A DNA stretch of 64,000 nucleotides, from positions 10,169 through 74,168 of the forward strand of contig URHE01000002.1 of NCBI GenBank assembly GCA_900547595.1, given 5' to 3'. Below are positions 20,580-29,601 of this stretch, piece after piece; positions within the stretch are counted from its first letter, which is position 1, and the number at the start of each line of letters is the position of its first letter. The position numbers were made by a program, and so were the translations under genes. Source of the stretch: an uncultured Desulfovibrio sp. GTDB taxonomy: Bacteria > Desulfobacterota > Desulfovibrionia > Desulfovibrionales > Desulfovibrionaceae. The notes under the pieces were generated by a model. The model was not told the DNA's origin, ran no database searches, and saw only the letters and a list, made by a program, of their open reading frames with translations.

Positions 20580-21612
20580 GATACGGACATTTTGCACAAT
20601 GTGCATCAGGATAAATACCAGAAAGAAGATTGCTTCGTATTTTTACAAGCTTCGGATTGTTCCAGAGGGAAAAGACATCAGGATACTCGCCAAGATATCC
20701 AAGTGAATCCATATTGCCGAGCACAACGGCATTGCATCCATGCGGCACCAGATTGTCCAGCCTGCCTGGCTCGCTCCCCCTCGTGGGCCATATTTGCAGT
20801 TTTTTCCAGAATACATCGCATACGCCGGCATCCATCTGTGGAATATAGACACGCACTTTCAGGGATTTGGCGATGGAGAGTATCTCCTCCAACCCGGCTT
20901 TTTCATCGCGCGTCACAGTTTCTCCGCTCCAGGCGTTGGCGGGATCCGTGAATGCGTTCATGCCATGGGGGAATACCCTGGCCGCCCTGACGCTGACCTT
21001 GAGTTTCCATCTATGAATATCCCGGACAACTGTTTCCAGGTCTTTCCAGTTCAGGCGGGTGATCAAAAAATTCCCTCCAATACGCACATCACTTGCAGAG
21101 GTAATTCTGGAAAGCGTCTCATAAAAAAATTCGGAATCGCCGCCCTTTATTGAGCTGTTGCCCATGAGATCAACGGTAATTCCCGCAATTTTGTCTTTCC
21201 GGGCCAAGAGCTTCCGGATGACATTCCTTTCCTTCACGAGACTCGCCGGAAAATTTGACTGGAAACTGACGCTTCCGAAACTGTTTGCCACATAATCGAA
21301 AATTGCGAAAAAATCCGGATGCCACAAGGGCTCTCCAGTGGCACATAGATGTATTCTGGGCACACCGCCCGCATACAGAAAGTCAATTATGCTTTTTGCC
21401 AGTTCAAAGGGCATTTTGAAGCGTACATTAAAGACCCTGGATATATTTTTCGCGTCCAGACTGTGATACGCGCAGAACTCGCACCTGTACGGGCAGGGGC
21501 TGCATATCCCGAGCGTCACCCATTGCGGAGGATAGTCCAGCACTGCGGACTTCATGTACTGTTTTTTGAAATATTCCTCATGGCGCGGATCGCGGAAAAC
21601 GTCAGCCTGCAT
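20572..21612 (-). CDS. Radical SAM enzyme with C-terminal Cys cluster
   Basis: 346 residues. The CPYRCEFC motif (CxxxCxxC, about residues 39-46) binds the 4Fe-4S cluster that cleaves SAM. GEP motif follows in CATGEPLWHP (about 92-101). The C terminus has Cys residues in PHGCNA and CAKCP, resembling a reduced SPASM/auxiliary cluster domain. It starts in an 11-nt overlap with asnB and overlaps the methyltransferase start. The substrate is unknown; with AsnB and a methyltransferase adjacent, tailoring of a sugar or its acyl/amide substituent is plausible. Confidence 0.85.
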   Translation of the reverse strand: MQADVFRDPRHEEYFKKQYMKSAVLDYPPQWVTLGICSPCPYRCEFCAYHSLDAKNISRVFNVRFKMPFELAKSIIDFLYAGGVPRIHLCATGEPLWHPDFFAIFDYVANSFGSVSFQSNFPASLVKERNVIRKLLARKDKIAGITVDLMGNSSIKGGDSEFFYETLSRITSASDVRIGGNFLITRLNWKDLETVVRDIHRWKLKVSVRAARVFPHGMNAFTDPANAWSGETVTRDEKAGLEEILSIAKSLKVRVYIPQMDAGVCDVFWKKLQIWPTRGSEPGRLDNLVPHGCNAVVLGNMDSLGYLGEYPDVFSLWNNPKLVKIRSNLLSGIYPDAHCAKCPYHG

Positions 21613-23317
21613 TTAACCAGCCCCGCTGTTTCGCATATTGGCACCAGATGGAAAGAACCAGCAAAGCCCAGGAGAATGTATCCCCCCGTTTCGCGTATTT
21701 TCCGAACCATGCCTTGGGAAGAATCGCATGGATGGCAAGCTGTCCGGCATACAGATATGTATTCGCAAGCTCCCGCATATCCGGCCTGCGGAGCAGGAGG
21801 GAGGCATCCATCCCAAACCCCTGTTTTGGCCTTTTGCGTATCACCTCGGGCCACTTGTCCCCGAAAGCGTGGCGCATGACCAGCTTTCCGTTGCCGCCGA
21901 CCTTCATTGCCGCGGGCAGCGAGATGAGGAAATCCGCAAGATCGCCATCAAGAAAGGGGGAGCGTATTTCAAGACCGCGGGACATTGCCGCCCGATCCGT
22001 TTTTTTCAGAACGTCCGAAGGCAAAAAACCGGTCAGATCCATGCGCAGCGCGTCATCGCAGGTATCGCCCATGAACGGGGGCAAATGCGGATAGCACGGT
22101 TCAAGGCCGGCTTCTCGCAAGATCGGGGAGTCGCACAGGCTTCTGCCCTGAAAATGCGCCGCGGCGTGCCGTGTCCAGCCGTTTGAAACGGGACCCGCGT
22201 GCGCGGCCCTGGCGGCAAGGCCCTTGTACCAGCCATACCCGCCAAGCAGTTCATCGCCGCCGTCTCCGCCGAGAGCGCATTTTACGCTGGCCGCCACATG
22301 GCGGCAGAGCATGAGTGTCGGCAGGCATGAAGTATCAGCCAGCGGCTCTCCGTAAATTGCGGGCAACTCCAGCATCAGGGCCGGAAAATCCATATCGGCG
22401 ATATGGCATTTTTCCAGCGGCAGCCCATACTGTTTTGCCGCCGCCGCGGCATAGGGCAGTTCGTTTCGTTCGCCGTCCATGGCAAACGCGAATGACCTGG
22501 GGCGGCATTTTTCTGCGGCCACAAGAGCTATGGTGGTTGAATCCAGCCCACCACTCAGCAAAAGCCCTGTTTCCACATCCGCCACGAGGCATCTTTCGAC
22601 GGCCTTGTCCATGAGACGCCGGAATTCCTCCCCGGCTTCTTCCAGTGAAAGGGAAAAAGAAGCCGGCGCCGGCGGTTCCCAGAAGCATTCCGTTTTCAGC
22701 GCGCCATTTTCATGAACAAGAATATGTCCCGGCAATAACTGGCGAATTTCCCTGAATATTGTCATGCCTTCGGGAAACCAGCCCATACGCAGCCAGGCGG
22801 CAAGGGCCAGCCTGTCCACATGCGGCGTGATGAGACCGCTTGCAAGGATGGCCTGCGGCTCGGATGCGACAATAAATGCTCCCCCGGCCCCGGTGGCGTA
22901 ATACAGGGGTTTTTCTCCAAAGCGGTCGCGGCCGCATACCAGCCTGCTTCCATCCCAGATGGCGAATGCGAACATCCCTTTAAGGCGCCGGCACATATCG
23001 GCGCCGTATGTTTCATATGCCGCGAGAAGATATTCCGTGTCGCTTTCCGTCACGAAGGGATACTCGCAGAGAGTTCTTTCCTCCCGGAAGTTGTATATCT
23101 CGCCATTGAAAACGATTGTGCCATGCGGCCCTGACATCGGCTGGGCGCCCCCGGCGGGGTCTATGACGCTCAGGCGCACATGCCCCATGCAGCAATTTTC
23201 ATCGGCCCAGATTCCTCTGCCGTCCGGCCCGCGATGCGCAAGCTCCTTGATCATGGCTTCCATATGCGGCCTGTACCTTGCCGCGGCAGGGGCAATCAGC
23301 GCCGCTATTCCACACAT
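21602..23317 (-). CDS. asnB: Asparagine synthase (glutamine-hydrolysing)-like amidotransferase
   Basis: 571 residues. Class II glutamine amidotransferase domain starts directly at Met-Cys (MCGIAAL), with Cys2 as nucleophile, and contains RLSVID and FNGEIYN blocks. The ATP-pyrophosphatase synthetase domain has the PP-loop SGGLDS at about residue 255-260 and a GGDGGDELLGGYGWY block. It could make asparagine, but homologues in polysaccharide and peptidoglycan loci amidate carboxylates of sugars or acyl groups, and the tight position inside this operon favours that role. ATG 23317 has AAGGGA upstream and overlaps the previous gene by 13 nt. Confidence 0.9.
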   Translation of the reverse strand: MCGIAALIAPAAARYRPHMEAMIKELAHRGPDGRGIWADENCCMGHVRLSVIDPAGGAQPMSGPHGTIVFNGEIYNFREERTLCEYPFVTESDTEYLLAAYETYGADMCRRLKGMFAFAIWDGSRLVCGRDRFGEKPLYYATGAGGAFIVASEPQAILASGLITPHVDRLALAAWLRMGWFPEGMTIFREIRQLLPGHILVHENGALKTECFWEPPAPASFSLSLEEAGEEFRRLMDKAVERCLVADVETGLLLSGGLDSTTIALVAAEKCRPRSFAFAMDGERNELPYAAAAAKQYGLPLEKCHIADMDFPALMLELPAIYGEPLADTSCLPTLMLCRHVAASVKCALGGDGGDELLGGYGWYKGLAARAAHAGPVSNGWTRHAAAHFQGRSLCDSPILREAGLEPCYPHLPPFMGDTCDDALRMDLTGFLPSDVLKKTDRAAMSRGLEIRSPFLDGDLADFLISLPAAMKVGGNGKLVMRHAFGDKWPEVIRKRPKQGFGMDASLLLRRPDMRELANTYLYAGQLAIHAILPKAWFGKYAKRGDTFSWALLVLSIWCQYAKQRGWLNAG

Positions 23318-24144
23318 GAAGCGTATTCCCTTGGGGCTGTTTCCGAAGTCGGAGTGATGCCGGCGAGTGCCAGTTCGCTTTTCAGGAGTTCCTCGACGTC
23401 CTTCGCGGCAACCTCCCCGGGATGCAGAGCTTTCTTCTCCAGCGCTTCCCACTTTCCTAGCAGCCTGTCAGGGAGCCTGTGCAAAAGCGTGAGTCCCACT
23501 TCCATTGCGGGTTCGGAATCGGCATTATCCAGACCGTCCAGGGCTGCCCTGAAATCCATGTCATCCATGTCCTGTGCCCATACGCCTCGCAGCCAGTCGA
23601 GGATATTCTGGTGCTTGGCTGAAAAAAGGACCATTTTGCGTAAAATGTCGCGGTAATACTGGCCATAATCATGTATGCCGACAATTCTGTAGGACTGAAA
23701 ATTCCTGTAGCCGTTCTCCAGCATGGCCTGGCAAAGGTCCCTCTCGGGACGGAGACATTTTTCCGTGGAAATCATTCCAAGGGCGGCCGGAAGGCAGGCT
23801 GTGCGGTACAGGCGGTTTCCCGCGCGCCGGTAGCGGCGGAAAAACTTGTCCATAACGCTTGCGTGGTGCATGAATGTCCGTTCCGGAAGCGCATGCCGAT
23901 CCCGGAGCATGGCGGCGAGGCCCGGCGCATGGATCAGCACATCCGCATCGATCACGAGCGTCCAGGGCTTTCCAAGGGTTATTCCCGTTTCCAGACTTGC
24001 CCGCAACGCGGCGCTGAAAGGCTCTCTGGACACGACGGCAACGGCGCCCGCGCCAAAAAAATTCTCAAGCAGGGAAATACATGCCCCTGTGGTGCGTTCC
24101 CCAACCGTTCGCACCACGCACGCCACATCGGCAAAGCTATCCAT
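23305..24144 (-). CDS. GT-A-like putative glycosyltransferase
   Basis: 279 residues. The N terminus (VACVVRTVGERTT) and the segment WTLVIDADVLIHAPGL with a DAD motif near residue 66-68 look like a small GT-A fold glycosyltransferase in which DxD binds the nucleotide sugar. The rest is helical and gives no clear family. It sits between a GT4 gene (8-nt overlap at the start, ATGGATAG) and asnB (13-nt overlap at the end), so it is expressed with them. Sugar specificity unknown; the glycosyltransferase call is moderate. Confidence 0.6.
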   Translation of the reverse strand: MDSFADVACVVRTVGERTTGACISLLENFFGAGAVAVVSREPFSAALRASLETGITLGKPWTLVIDADVLIHAPGLAAMLRDRHALPERTFMHHASVMDKFFRRYRRAGNRLYRTACLPAALGMISTEKCLRPERDLCQAMLENGYRNFQSYRIVGIHDYGQYYRDILRKMVLFSAKHQNILDWLRGVWAQDMDDMDFRAALDGLDNADSEPAMEVGLTLLHRLPDRLLGKWEALEKKALHPGEVAAKDVEELLKSELALAGITPTSETAPREYASCVE

Positions 24145-25393
24145 TGCGGACCTTTCGGGCGAGAGTATTAAAAAAATTGGCGGCTCTGGATTTCAACCAT
24201 GCGCAAGAGCCGGGCATGGGGTCTCCAAAATCCCTGTAAAGCCATTCCCGCCGCGCGGCGGAGGACAACGTCGCCATGCTGGCGAAAGGTTCGCTCCCGA
24301 ACGAGTCCATGATCGTTTCGCCTTTTATTTGCGCGGCTTCCCGAAGAAGGGATTCCCAGGCGTCATAGACGTTTTCACGCCGGTATAGGGTTTCGCACAA
24401 GCTCTTTCCCTTGCGGCCAATCTGTTGCCGCATCTCACCATTTGCCATGAGGATGGCCAACGTGTCCGCCAGGGATCGGGCCGTGGCCCTGGGGGCAAGC
24501 AGGGCCGCCTCCATTTGGCCCAGCGGCAGCATCGCCGGACAGTCCGCGCAGGCAACCACCGGAAGCCCTGCCGTCATGGCCTCAAGAACGGAATTGGGAA
24601 AGCCTTCAATTTGCGTGGGCAGGCAGTACAGGCCCGCGGACGCATATTCCTTTTCCAGATTTTCCAGTGGCGGTCCGATGGACACCCTCCCTTCAAGATG
24701 CAGTTTCGCTGCCATCCTGCGCAAGTTTTCCCCTTCCGGGCCGTGACCTCTGAAGTCGAGCGACCAGGAAGGAAATCTGCCCGCAAGGATGCTGAAGGCT
24801 TCGAGGAGAAGAGAAGGCCGTTTGGATTCCATGAACCGGCCCAGGAAAAGGAGTGAAGTGGCGGTCTCCGGTGTGGCCGTGAGTCCGGATTCCGGAGCGG
24901 CGTTGGGTATCACGCGGGCTTTTTCCTGACAGAACTCCGGGATCGTTCCGCTATGGACCGGGGAAAGTTCATGGATAAAATCCGAGGCTGCCAGGACCGC
25001 ATATCTTCCGGGCCGGGACCAGGTTTTTTCCATATGCCGGGGATCCGTCCTTTCCGAACAGATGAACGGTATTCCCGTGCCAAGGCAGGCCAGAGCCCAT
25101 AGCATATGCGGATAGCCCCATTCCATTGAGATGAACGCATCCGGCGCCTCATGCGCAAGGAAGCCCCTCACCGCACGCACGTCCGCGTTTGCGCCTTCGC
25201 TATGGAGGCGGGGGGGCACGAAATATGTTCTCACTCCTTCATTGACCGGATATGGCGGGGGATGCCCATAGTCCTGACAAAGCACGACTGGCTCATGCCC
25301 GCGGGCAAAAAGCTCATTTGCAAGCCCCGCGGCGGCGCGCTGGCTGCCCCCCTTGCCGATGGCGAACCCCAGTATCCCTATGGCAATTTTCAT
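24137..25393 (-). CDS. GT4 family glycosyltransferase (second of tandem pair)
   Basis: 418 residues, GT-B fold. N-terminal Rossmann start MKIAIGILGFAIGKGGSQRAA; C-terminal GT4 signature with LLFLGRFMESKRPSLLLEAF near 180-200, YCLPTQIEGFPNSVLEAMTAGLPVVA near 255-280 including the EGFPNSVLE nucleotide-sugar-binding motif. The last 60 residues, after the GT domain, form a tail (MDSFGSEPFAS...AARREWLYRDFG.PMP) that closely parallels the tail of the upstream GT4 paralogue. Retaining transfer from a UDP- or GDP-sugar in glycan assembly is expected. The start overlaps the upstream stop as ATGA. Confidence 0.88.
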   Translation of the reverse strand: MKIAIGILGFAIGKGGSQRAAAGLANELFARGHEPVVLCQDYGHPPPYPVNEGVRTYFVPPRLHSEGANADVRAVRGFLAHEAPDAFISMEWGYPHMLWALACLGTGIPFICSERTDPRHMEKTWSRPGRYAVLAASDFIHELSPVHSGTIPEFCQEKARVIPNAAPESGLTATPETATSLLFLGRFMESKRPSLLLEAFSILAGRFPSWSLDFRGHGPEGENLRRMAAKLHLEGRVSIGPPLENLEKEYASAGLYCLPTQIEGFPNSVLEAMTAGLPVVACADCPAMLPLGQMEAALLAPRATARSLADTLAILMANGEMRQQIGRKGKSLCETLYRRENVYDAWESLLREAAQIKGETIMDSFGSEPFASMATLSSAARREWLYRDFGDPMPGSCAWLKSRAANFFNTLARKVRNG

Positions 25394-26769
25394 GGACGTT
25401 TCCTGGGGAATGTCTTTGCCAGATCACGCGCCGTTTTTTTCAGTATGCCGGGGATCGCCAGTATCTTCCGCTCAATGCTGTCGGGCATCGGCTGGCCGAA
25501 ATCCCGCAACGCCCATTCCTGCCGCGCCCGTGCCGCCAATCTGGCCCGGCTGGCGAAAGGCTCGCTTCTGAACGCATCCATCACCGTGTGTCCTTTCCTG
25601 CGGGCCATATCATAAAGGAGCTTTTCCCAGGCATCAGTCACCGCGCCGGAAGAGAAGGCGGCCATGGACGTTCTGGCGGCGCTTCCCAGCCTGTGCCGGA
25701 GGGACGGGCTCCGCATGAGCGCTGCCATTTGCGCGGCAAGTTCCGCTGCGGTCATTTTTTTTGCAAGCAGGCCAGTTTCTCCATCACAAATGATGGAAGA
25801 CACTCCCGGACAGCCGGAAAACGCCACACAGGGCAAGCCGGCGGCCATTGCTTCAAGCAACGCATTGGACATGCCCTCAAACCTGGAGGAGAAACAGAAC
25901 GCCTGTGCGGAAGTCAGTAAAATTTCGGGATTTTCGGATTCACCGAGGAATGTTATCCGTTCGCCAAGGCCCAGGCTTTCGGCGCAGGCATGTATCGTCT
26001 TTTTGTCCGGTCCGTCTCCGGCCACATGAAAATCCCACTCGGGAAACCTGCCGGCGACACGCGCGAATGCTTCCAGGGCAAGGCAGCATTGCTTTGCCTC
26101 CTCGAAGAGCCTGCCAAGCCAGAGGAATATCTTTCGTTCAGCGCCCGCAGTGTCGGCCGCCCGGGCGGGAACATCCACAGCGTTCGGTATCACGCGTACC
26201 CTGTTCCGCAGAAAGGGGGGAACACTCCCGACATATTCCGGAAGCAGAAGGTGAATGGCATCAGCTCCGCTCATGGCTGCCAGACGTCCTTTGCGGGACC
26301 AGAATACATCTTCCACGGCTGCCGGCGCTGACCTTTCAGAGTATACATAGGGTATGCCGCTGCCCATCAAGGTGACGGCCCAGACAAGATGCGCCCCATC
26401 CGCCAGGGGACAGACGCACGCGCCGGGAGCGATCCGCATGATCCTTTTGCGCAGGGCCTGTATCTTTAAGTTCTTGTCCGAAAAGGAAAAACCCTCCACA
26501 CGCACTGCCGGGTCCAGGGGAAAGACAGCTGAGATCCCCTCGCTCCCGATGGGCAGGGGCGCCCTCTTCCCCGGAGGCAGGCTCAAGACATTGATCGTGT
26601 GCCCCAGCGCATACAAAGGGCGCAGGAGTTTTGGCACGGGTTTCCGGCTCATCACGACAACATCATGGCCACGGGCGGCCAGGCCGTTTGCAAGGGTTGC
26701 GACGGCCCGGGGAATGCCGCCTCGTCCGGCATAGTTGTTTACCAGCAGTATCCGCAGTTTTTCAGCCAT
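25390..26769 (-). CDS. GT4 family glycosyltransferase (first of tandem pair)
   Basis: 459 residues, GT-B fold. Features: LVNNYAGRGGIPRAVATLANGL at the N terminus, IPNAV linker, IFLWLGRLFEEAKQ, and the sugar-nucleotide site CFSSRFEGMSNALLEAMAAGLP. The C-terminal tail (MDAFRSEPFAS...RQEWALRDFGQPMP) repeats the tail of the next GT4, indicating tandem duplication or a shared docking element. ATG 26769 is preferred; an in-frame TTG at 26781 could extend it by four residues. It overlaps the 3' end of the acyltransferase gene by 8 nt and ends in an ATGA overlap with the next GT4. Confidence 0.88.
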   Translation of the reverse strand: MAEKLRILLVNNYAGRGGIPRAVATLANGLAARGHDVVVMSRKPVPKLLRPLYALGHTINVLSLPPGKRAPLPIGSEGISAVFPLDPAVRVEGFSFSDKNLKIQALRKRIMRIAPGACVCPLADGAHLVWAVTLMGSGIPYVYSERSAPAAVEDVFWSRKGRLAAMSGADAIHLLLPEYVGSVPPFLRNRVRVIPNAVDVPARAADTAGAERKIFLWLGRLFEEAKQCCLALEAFARVAGRFPEWDFHVAGDGPDKKTIHACAESLGLGERITFLGESENPEILLTSAQAFCFSSRFEGMSNALLEAMAAGLPCVAFSGCPGVSSIICDGETGLLAKKMTAAELAAQMAALMRSPSLRHRLGSAARTSMAAFSSGAVTDAWEKLLYDMARRKGHTVMDAFRSEPFASRARLAARARQEWALRDFGQPMPDSIERKILAIPGILKKTARDLAKTFPRKRP

Positions 26770-27418
26770 TGTATGTGCCAACTCTCATGGCCGGAGAACC
26801 CATGAGGCGCGCATTGTTGCCGCACCCTTTAAATACGGAGCTGTTCGGACCGATAAGATTCCCGTCCCCCACTTTTGCCCTGTTCATGACCACAGCGTGA
26901 GGCGCAAGCCAGTTCAGGCTTCCCAGCCGCGCCTCTCCCAGAATGATGGAGTACGGCGCCAGAAAATTGAAATCCCCGATTTTTGCATCATGCGAAACAT
27001 TAACCGCGCCGTTGATGTAGTTGCCATCACCGATGCTTGCATTCGCGTATATTGTTGACCCCCGCTGAAAGACATTTCCGCGCCCTATTTTTGCGGAGTG
27101 GCAAATTGATGTCCAGGGATGGACAAGATTTATGAATGACGCTCCCCGCCCATCAAGCGTCTGAAATACCTCTTTCCTGAGTTTTGGGTTTCCTATGCCG
27201 ATAACCCAGACTTCTCCTGGAACAATATTGCGGCTCTCCGCATCGCCACGAAAATACTTGTCAAGCTCCTTGAGATTGGAGGGATACCCTCTCCACGAAT
27301 AGAATCCATTAAAAATATAGTAATCTTTCAGCCCTGGAGAGCTTTCCGCGAGGTCCCTCAGTATCCAGTAACACTCCCTGGCCGCGCCCGAATTGCCGGC
27401 AATATTGATCTTCGGCAT
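26762..27418 (-). CDS. NeuD/PglD-like left-handed beta-helix sugar acyltransferase
   Basis: 218 residues. An N-terminal Rossmann-like segment (INIAGNSGAARECYWIL) is followed by hexapeptide repeats from about residue 105 (ICHSAKIGRGNVFQRGSTIYANASIGDGNYINGAVNVSHDAKIGDF...), the left-handed beta-helix of NeuD/PglD O- or N-acetyltransferases. The catalytic His expected in this family is probably the NVSHDAKIG His. With a ketosynthase and ACP in the same operon, an acyl donor other than acetyl-CoA is possible. The start overlaps the SDR stop as ATGA with GGGAGA upstream. Confidence 0.85.
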   Translation of the reverse strand: MPKINIAGNSGAARECYWILRDLAESSPGLKDYYIFNGFYSWRGYPSNLKELDKYFRGDAESRNIVPGEVWVIGIGNPKLRKEVFQTLDGRGASFINLVHPWTSICHSAKIGRGNVFQRGSTIYANASIGDGNYINGAVNVSHDAKIGDFNFLAPYSIILGEARLGSLNWLAPHAVVMNRAKVGDGNLIGPNSSVFKGCGNNARLMGSPAMRVGTYNG

Positions 27419-28158
27419 CAATATCTCCCGCCGGAAAGAATAACGTTCTGTCCGGTTATCCAGCGCGCCTTTTTCGAGAGCAGGAATACCGCCATGTGCG
27501 CAATATCCTCCGGTTTGCCGAAACCAAGCGGATAGCCTGAAAGCATTTTTTCACGGTACGATTGTCCCATGAATCTTTCGACGGACGCCTGCATGGGCGT
27601 TTCCACAATGCCTGGAGCGATGCAGTTTACGCGTACTGAAGGGGCCAGCTCAATGGCCATGGATTTCGCGGCGTTGATAAGCGCGGCCTTGGCTGCGCCA
27701 TAGGTCAGATGCCCTTTTTCCGGGAATATCCCGGCGGCGGAAGCAATGAGAACAATGGCCGCTTCCCTGCCATGGATCCGCTTGTCCGAAAATACCCTGG
27801 CAAGCTGGACCGGCAGATGAAAATTGAGGTCGAAATGCTTTTTTGCGGCAGGATATGCGCAGTTGCGGAGTGAATCCATGATTCCGTCCCCGGCGCAATG
27901 CACAAGCCCGAAAAGCTTGCCGAAAGTGGCACGGATATCCCTGAGCCAGTCGCCAATCCCGTCAATGTTTCGGAAGTCATATTCCATGCTGTGCCATGCC
28001 GAAGGCTCCTGGAGGCTCTTCCGGGCATTTTCGAGTTTTTCCCCGGAGCGTCCCTGCGCGATGACAGTCGCCCCCGATCGAGCGCATGCAACGGCCACCG
28101 CCCTGCCGATGCCCGAACTCGCGCCGGTCACGACAATGACGTCGTCCCGCGAAAACAT
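27418..28158 (-). CDS. Short-chain dehydrogenase/reductase (FabG-like)
   Basis: 246-residue classical SDR. NAD(P)-binding TGASSGIG at residues 11-18; catalytic Ser140 (IASAAG), Tyr153 and Lys157 (YGAAK); late cofactor segment APGIVETP. Could reduce a beta-ketoacyl-ACP made by the adjacent ketosynthase, or a keto-sugar. The gene is directly downstream of the ACP gene with an ATGA overlap, which favours the acyl route. ATG 28158 begins at the usual SDR N terminus; a longer open frame upstream overlaps the ACP gene and is not needed. Confidence 0.9.
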   Translation of the reverse strand: MFSRDDVIVVTGASSGIGRAVAVACARSGATVIAQGRSGEKLENARKSLQEPSAWHSMEYDFRNIDGIGDWLRDIRATFGKLFGLVHCAGDGIMDSLRNCAYPAAKKHFDLNFHLPVQLARVFSDKRIHGREAAIVLIASAAGIFPEKGHLTYGAAKAALINAAKSMAIELAPSVRVNCIAPGIVETPMQASVERFMGQSYREKMLSGYPLGFGKPEDIAHMAVFLLSKKARWITGQNVILSGGRY

Positions 28159-28382
28159 CACCGGATACCGCCCAGCTCCATGAGTGCCCCGCATGTCCCG
28201 CACGCCATGATCTCGTCATAGCTCCGAAGTATCCCGCTCCTTTCCGCGAAGTAGGTCACAAGGATCATTCCCGCGAGCGAATCCCATTCCGGAAGTTCCG
28301 CCAGCCGGGTATCTTCCGAAAGCTTCACTTCCGACTGGAGGGTTTCCTGCAGATCGGATAAAAATTCTTCTTTGCTTATCAA
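28158..28382 (-). CDS. Acyl carrier protein, TTG start
   Basis: 74 residues. Phosphopantetheine attachment motif DSL with Ser35 (PEWDSLAGM), preceded and followed by the short acidic helices of an ACP. The TTG at 28382 is the best start: GGAGA lies about 8 nt upstream, the ACP fold begins there, and it overlaps the ketosynthase stop as TTGA. A longer frame would extend over the ketosynthase end. Probably carries an acyl chain built by the adjacent KAS III-like enzyme and SDR for transfer to the glycan. It ends in an ATGA overlap with the SDR. Confidence 0.82.
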   Translation of the reverse strand: MISKEEFLSDLQETLQSEVKLSEDTRLAELPEWDSLAGMILVTYFAERSGILRSYDEIMACGTCGALMELGGIR

Positions 28383-29584
28383 GGGGTTTCTCCGTCTCTG
28401 TCGCTTCCGGTTATGTGGGCGCCAACGCCCTCTTTGCGTCCGCGGAATACCTCCAGCCATCTCCCTATTCTCTCGGCCCTGGTCTTCCTTTTGGGATCCG
28501 CCCTGAATTCGATCGGCGGCGCGCAATCCATGCCGTCAGGCCGAAGCAGGCAGGAAGCCCATGAAAAACCGATGCCATACCCGCAAAGCAGCAGATTTTC
28601 CGGCAGGGGAGATGTGCCGTAACTCTCGCATATCTGTGAGGGAATCGATGCCACCGCCAGATTGCCGTATTTTTCAAAAGCGGTGGCCGGCGCCATGGAG
28701 CGCGGAAAACCAGCGCGGGTGGCAATGCTTTCCACGATATGCCTGTTCGCCTGATGGAGCATGAGGGCTCCTATTTCAGGGTTTCCGGCGAACTGCATCA
28801 TTGCCTTGAGATGTGCCGGCACGACGCGCATCGTAAAATCGAAAACTTTTCCGCCGTTCATCCAGGTATCGACAAGGCGCCAGGGGTTCCCGCCGGGGTC
28901 CATGACCGGCTCCACGAGCACGGCGTTTTGCGCCTCATCGAACAGGAAAGGGATACGCGCGCCTCCGGCCGGTGTTATTATTTCCTCAAAGCCCTTTCCA
29001 TCCGTTCCGATGCCGAACAGCATCTCCGAAGCCGCGCTGTCGCGTTCAATGAGCGTTGCGCTCCCGCCATCCCCAAAAACAGGCGCCGTGACCCTGTTGG
29101 CCCGGTCCCTGCCCGCGGTGTGGGCATCCCCCGCCAGGAGCAGAATCCTGTCTGCCGCTTTGGACGCAGCCAGTGAGGCGGCGATCCACAAACCGTAAAC
29201 ATAGCCCGCGCAGCCCTGATTGACATCAAATGTGGCGCATTCCCGGGGAAGTCCCAATCGGACCTGAAGTTCGCAAGCGGTCGGAGGCTGCCGCCAGTCC
29301 GGGTTCTGGCTCACAAAAATGAGCGCGTCCGCGCGCCGTCCTTCCGGATGTGTTTTGAGCATATCCTCCGCAGCGCAGACGCAAAGATCAGAAGCAGTTA
29401 CATCAGGGGGACAAATGCGGCGTTGGCCCATCCCCAGCAACCTGTCCATGCGGGATGCTTTTTTAGGATCAGTATAAAAAGCGGATTCATCGGCTGCACA
29501 AATTTTTATGTCCGGCACCGCAGTCCGTATTGCCTTTATGCGCACACAACTCAGCCTGCTGTATGTAGAGGCGTTGTGGGTCAT
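28379..29584 (-). CDS. KAS III-like 3-oxoacyl-ACP synthase, first gene of the glycan operon
   Basis: 401-residue thiolase-fold condensing enzyme of the FabH type. Catalytic triad is intact: Cys125 (NQGCAGYVYGL), His277 (LHQANRH), Asn308 (EKYGNLA). FabH normally condenses acetyl-CoA with malonyl-ACP; FabH-like paralogues in glycan or secondary-metabolite loci make or transfer special acyl groups. The C terminus after residue 350 is about 45 residues longer than FabH and basic. ATG 29584 has GGAGAG 5 nt upstream. The 5' leader is the 17 nt between this start and the left arm of the inverted repeat at 29602-29622, so transcription depends on what that element carries. Confidence 0.9.
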   Translation of the reverse strand: MTHNASTYSRLSCVRIKAIRTAVPDIKICAADESAFYTDPKKASRMDRLLGMGQRRICPPDVTASDLCVCAAEDMLKTHPEGRRADALIFVSQNPDWRQPPTACELQVRLGLPRECATFDVNQGCAGYVYGLWIAASLAASKAADRILLLAGDAHTAGRDRANRVTAPVFGDGGSATLIERDSAASEMLFGIGTDGKGFEEIITPAGGARIPFLFDEAQNAVLVEPVMDPGGNPWRLVDTWMNGGKVFDFTMRVVPAHLKAMMQFAGNPEIGALMLHQANRHIVESIATRAGFPRSMAPATAFEKYGNLAVASIPSQICESYGTSPLPENLLLCGYGIGFSWASCLLRPDGMDCAPPIEFRADPKRKTRAERIGRWLEVFRGRKEGVGAHITGSDRDGETP

Positions 29585-29601
29585 GCTCTCTCCAGATCGG
29601 C

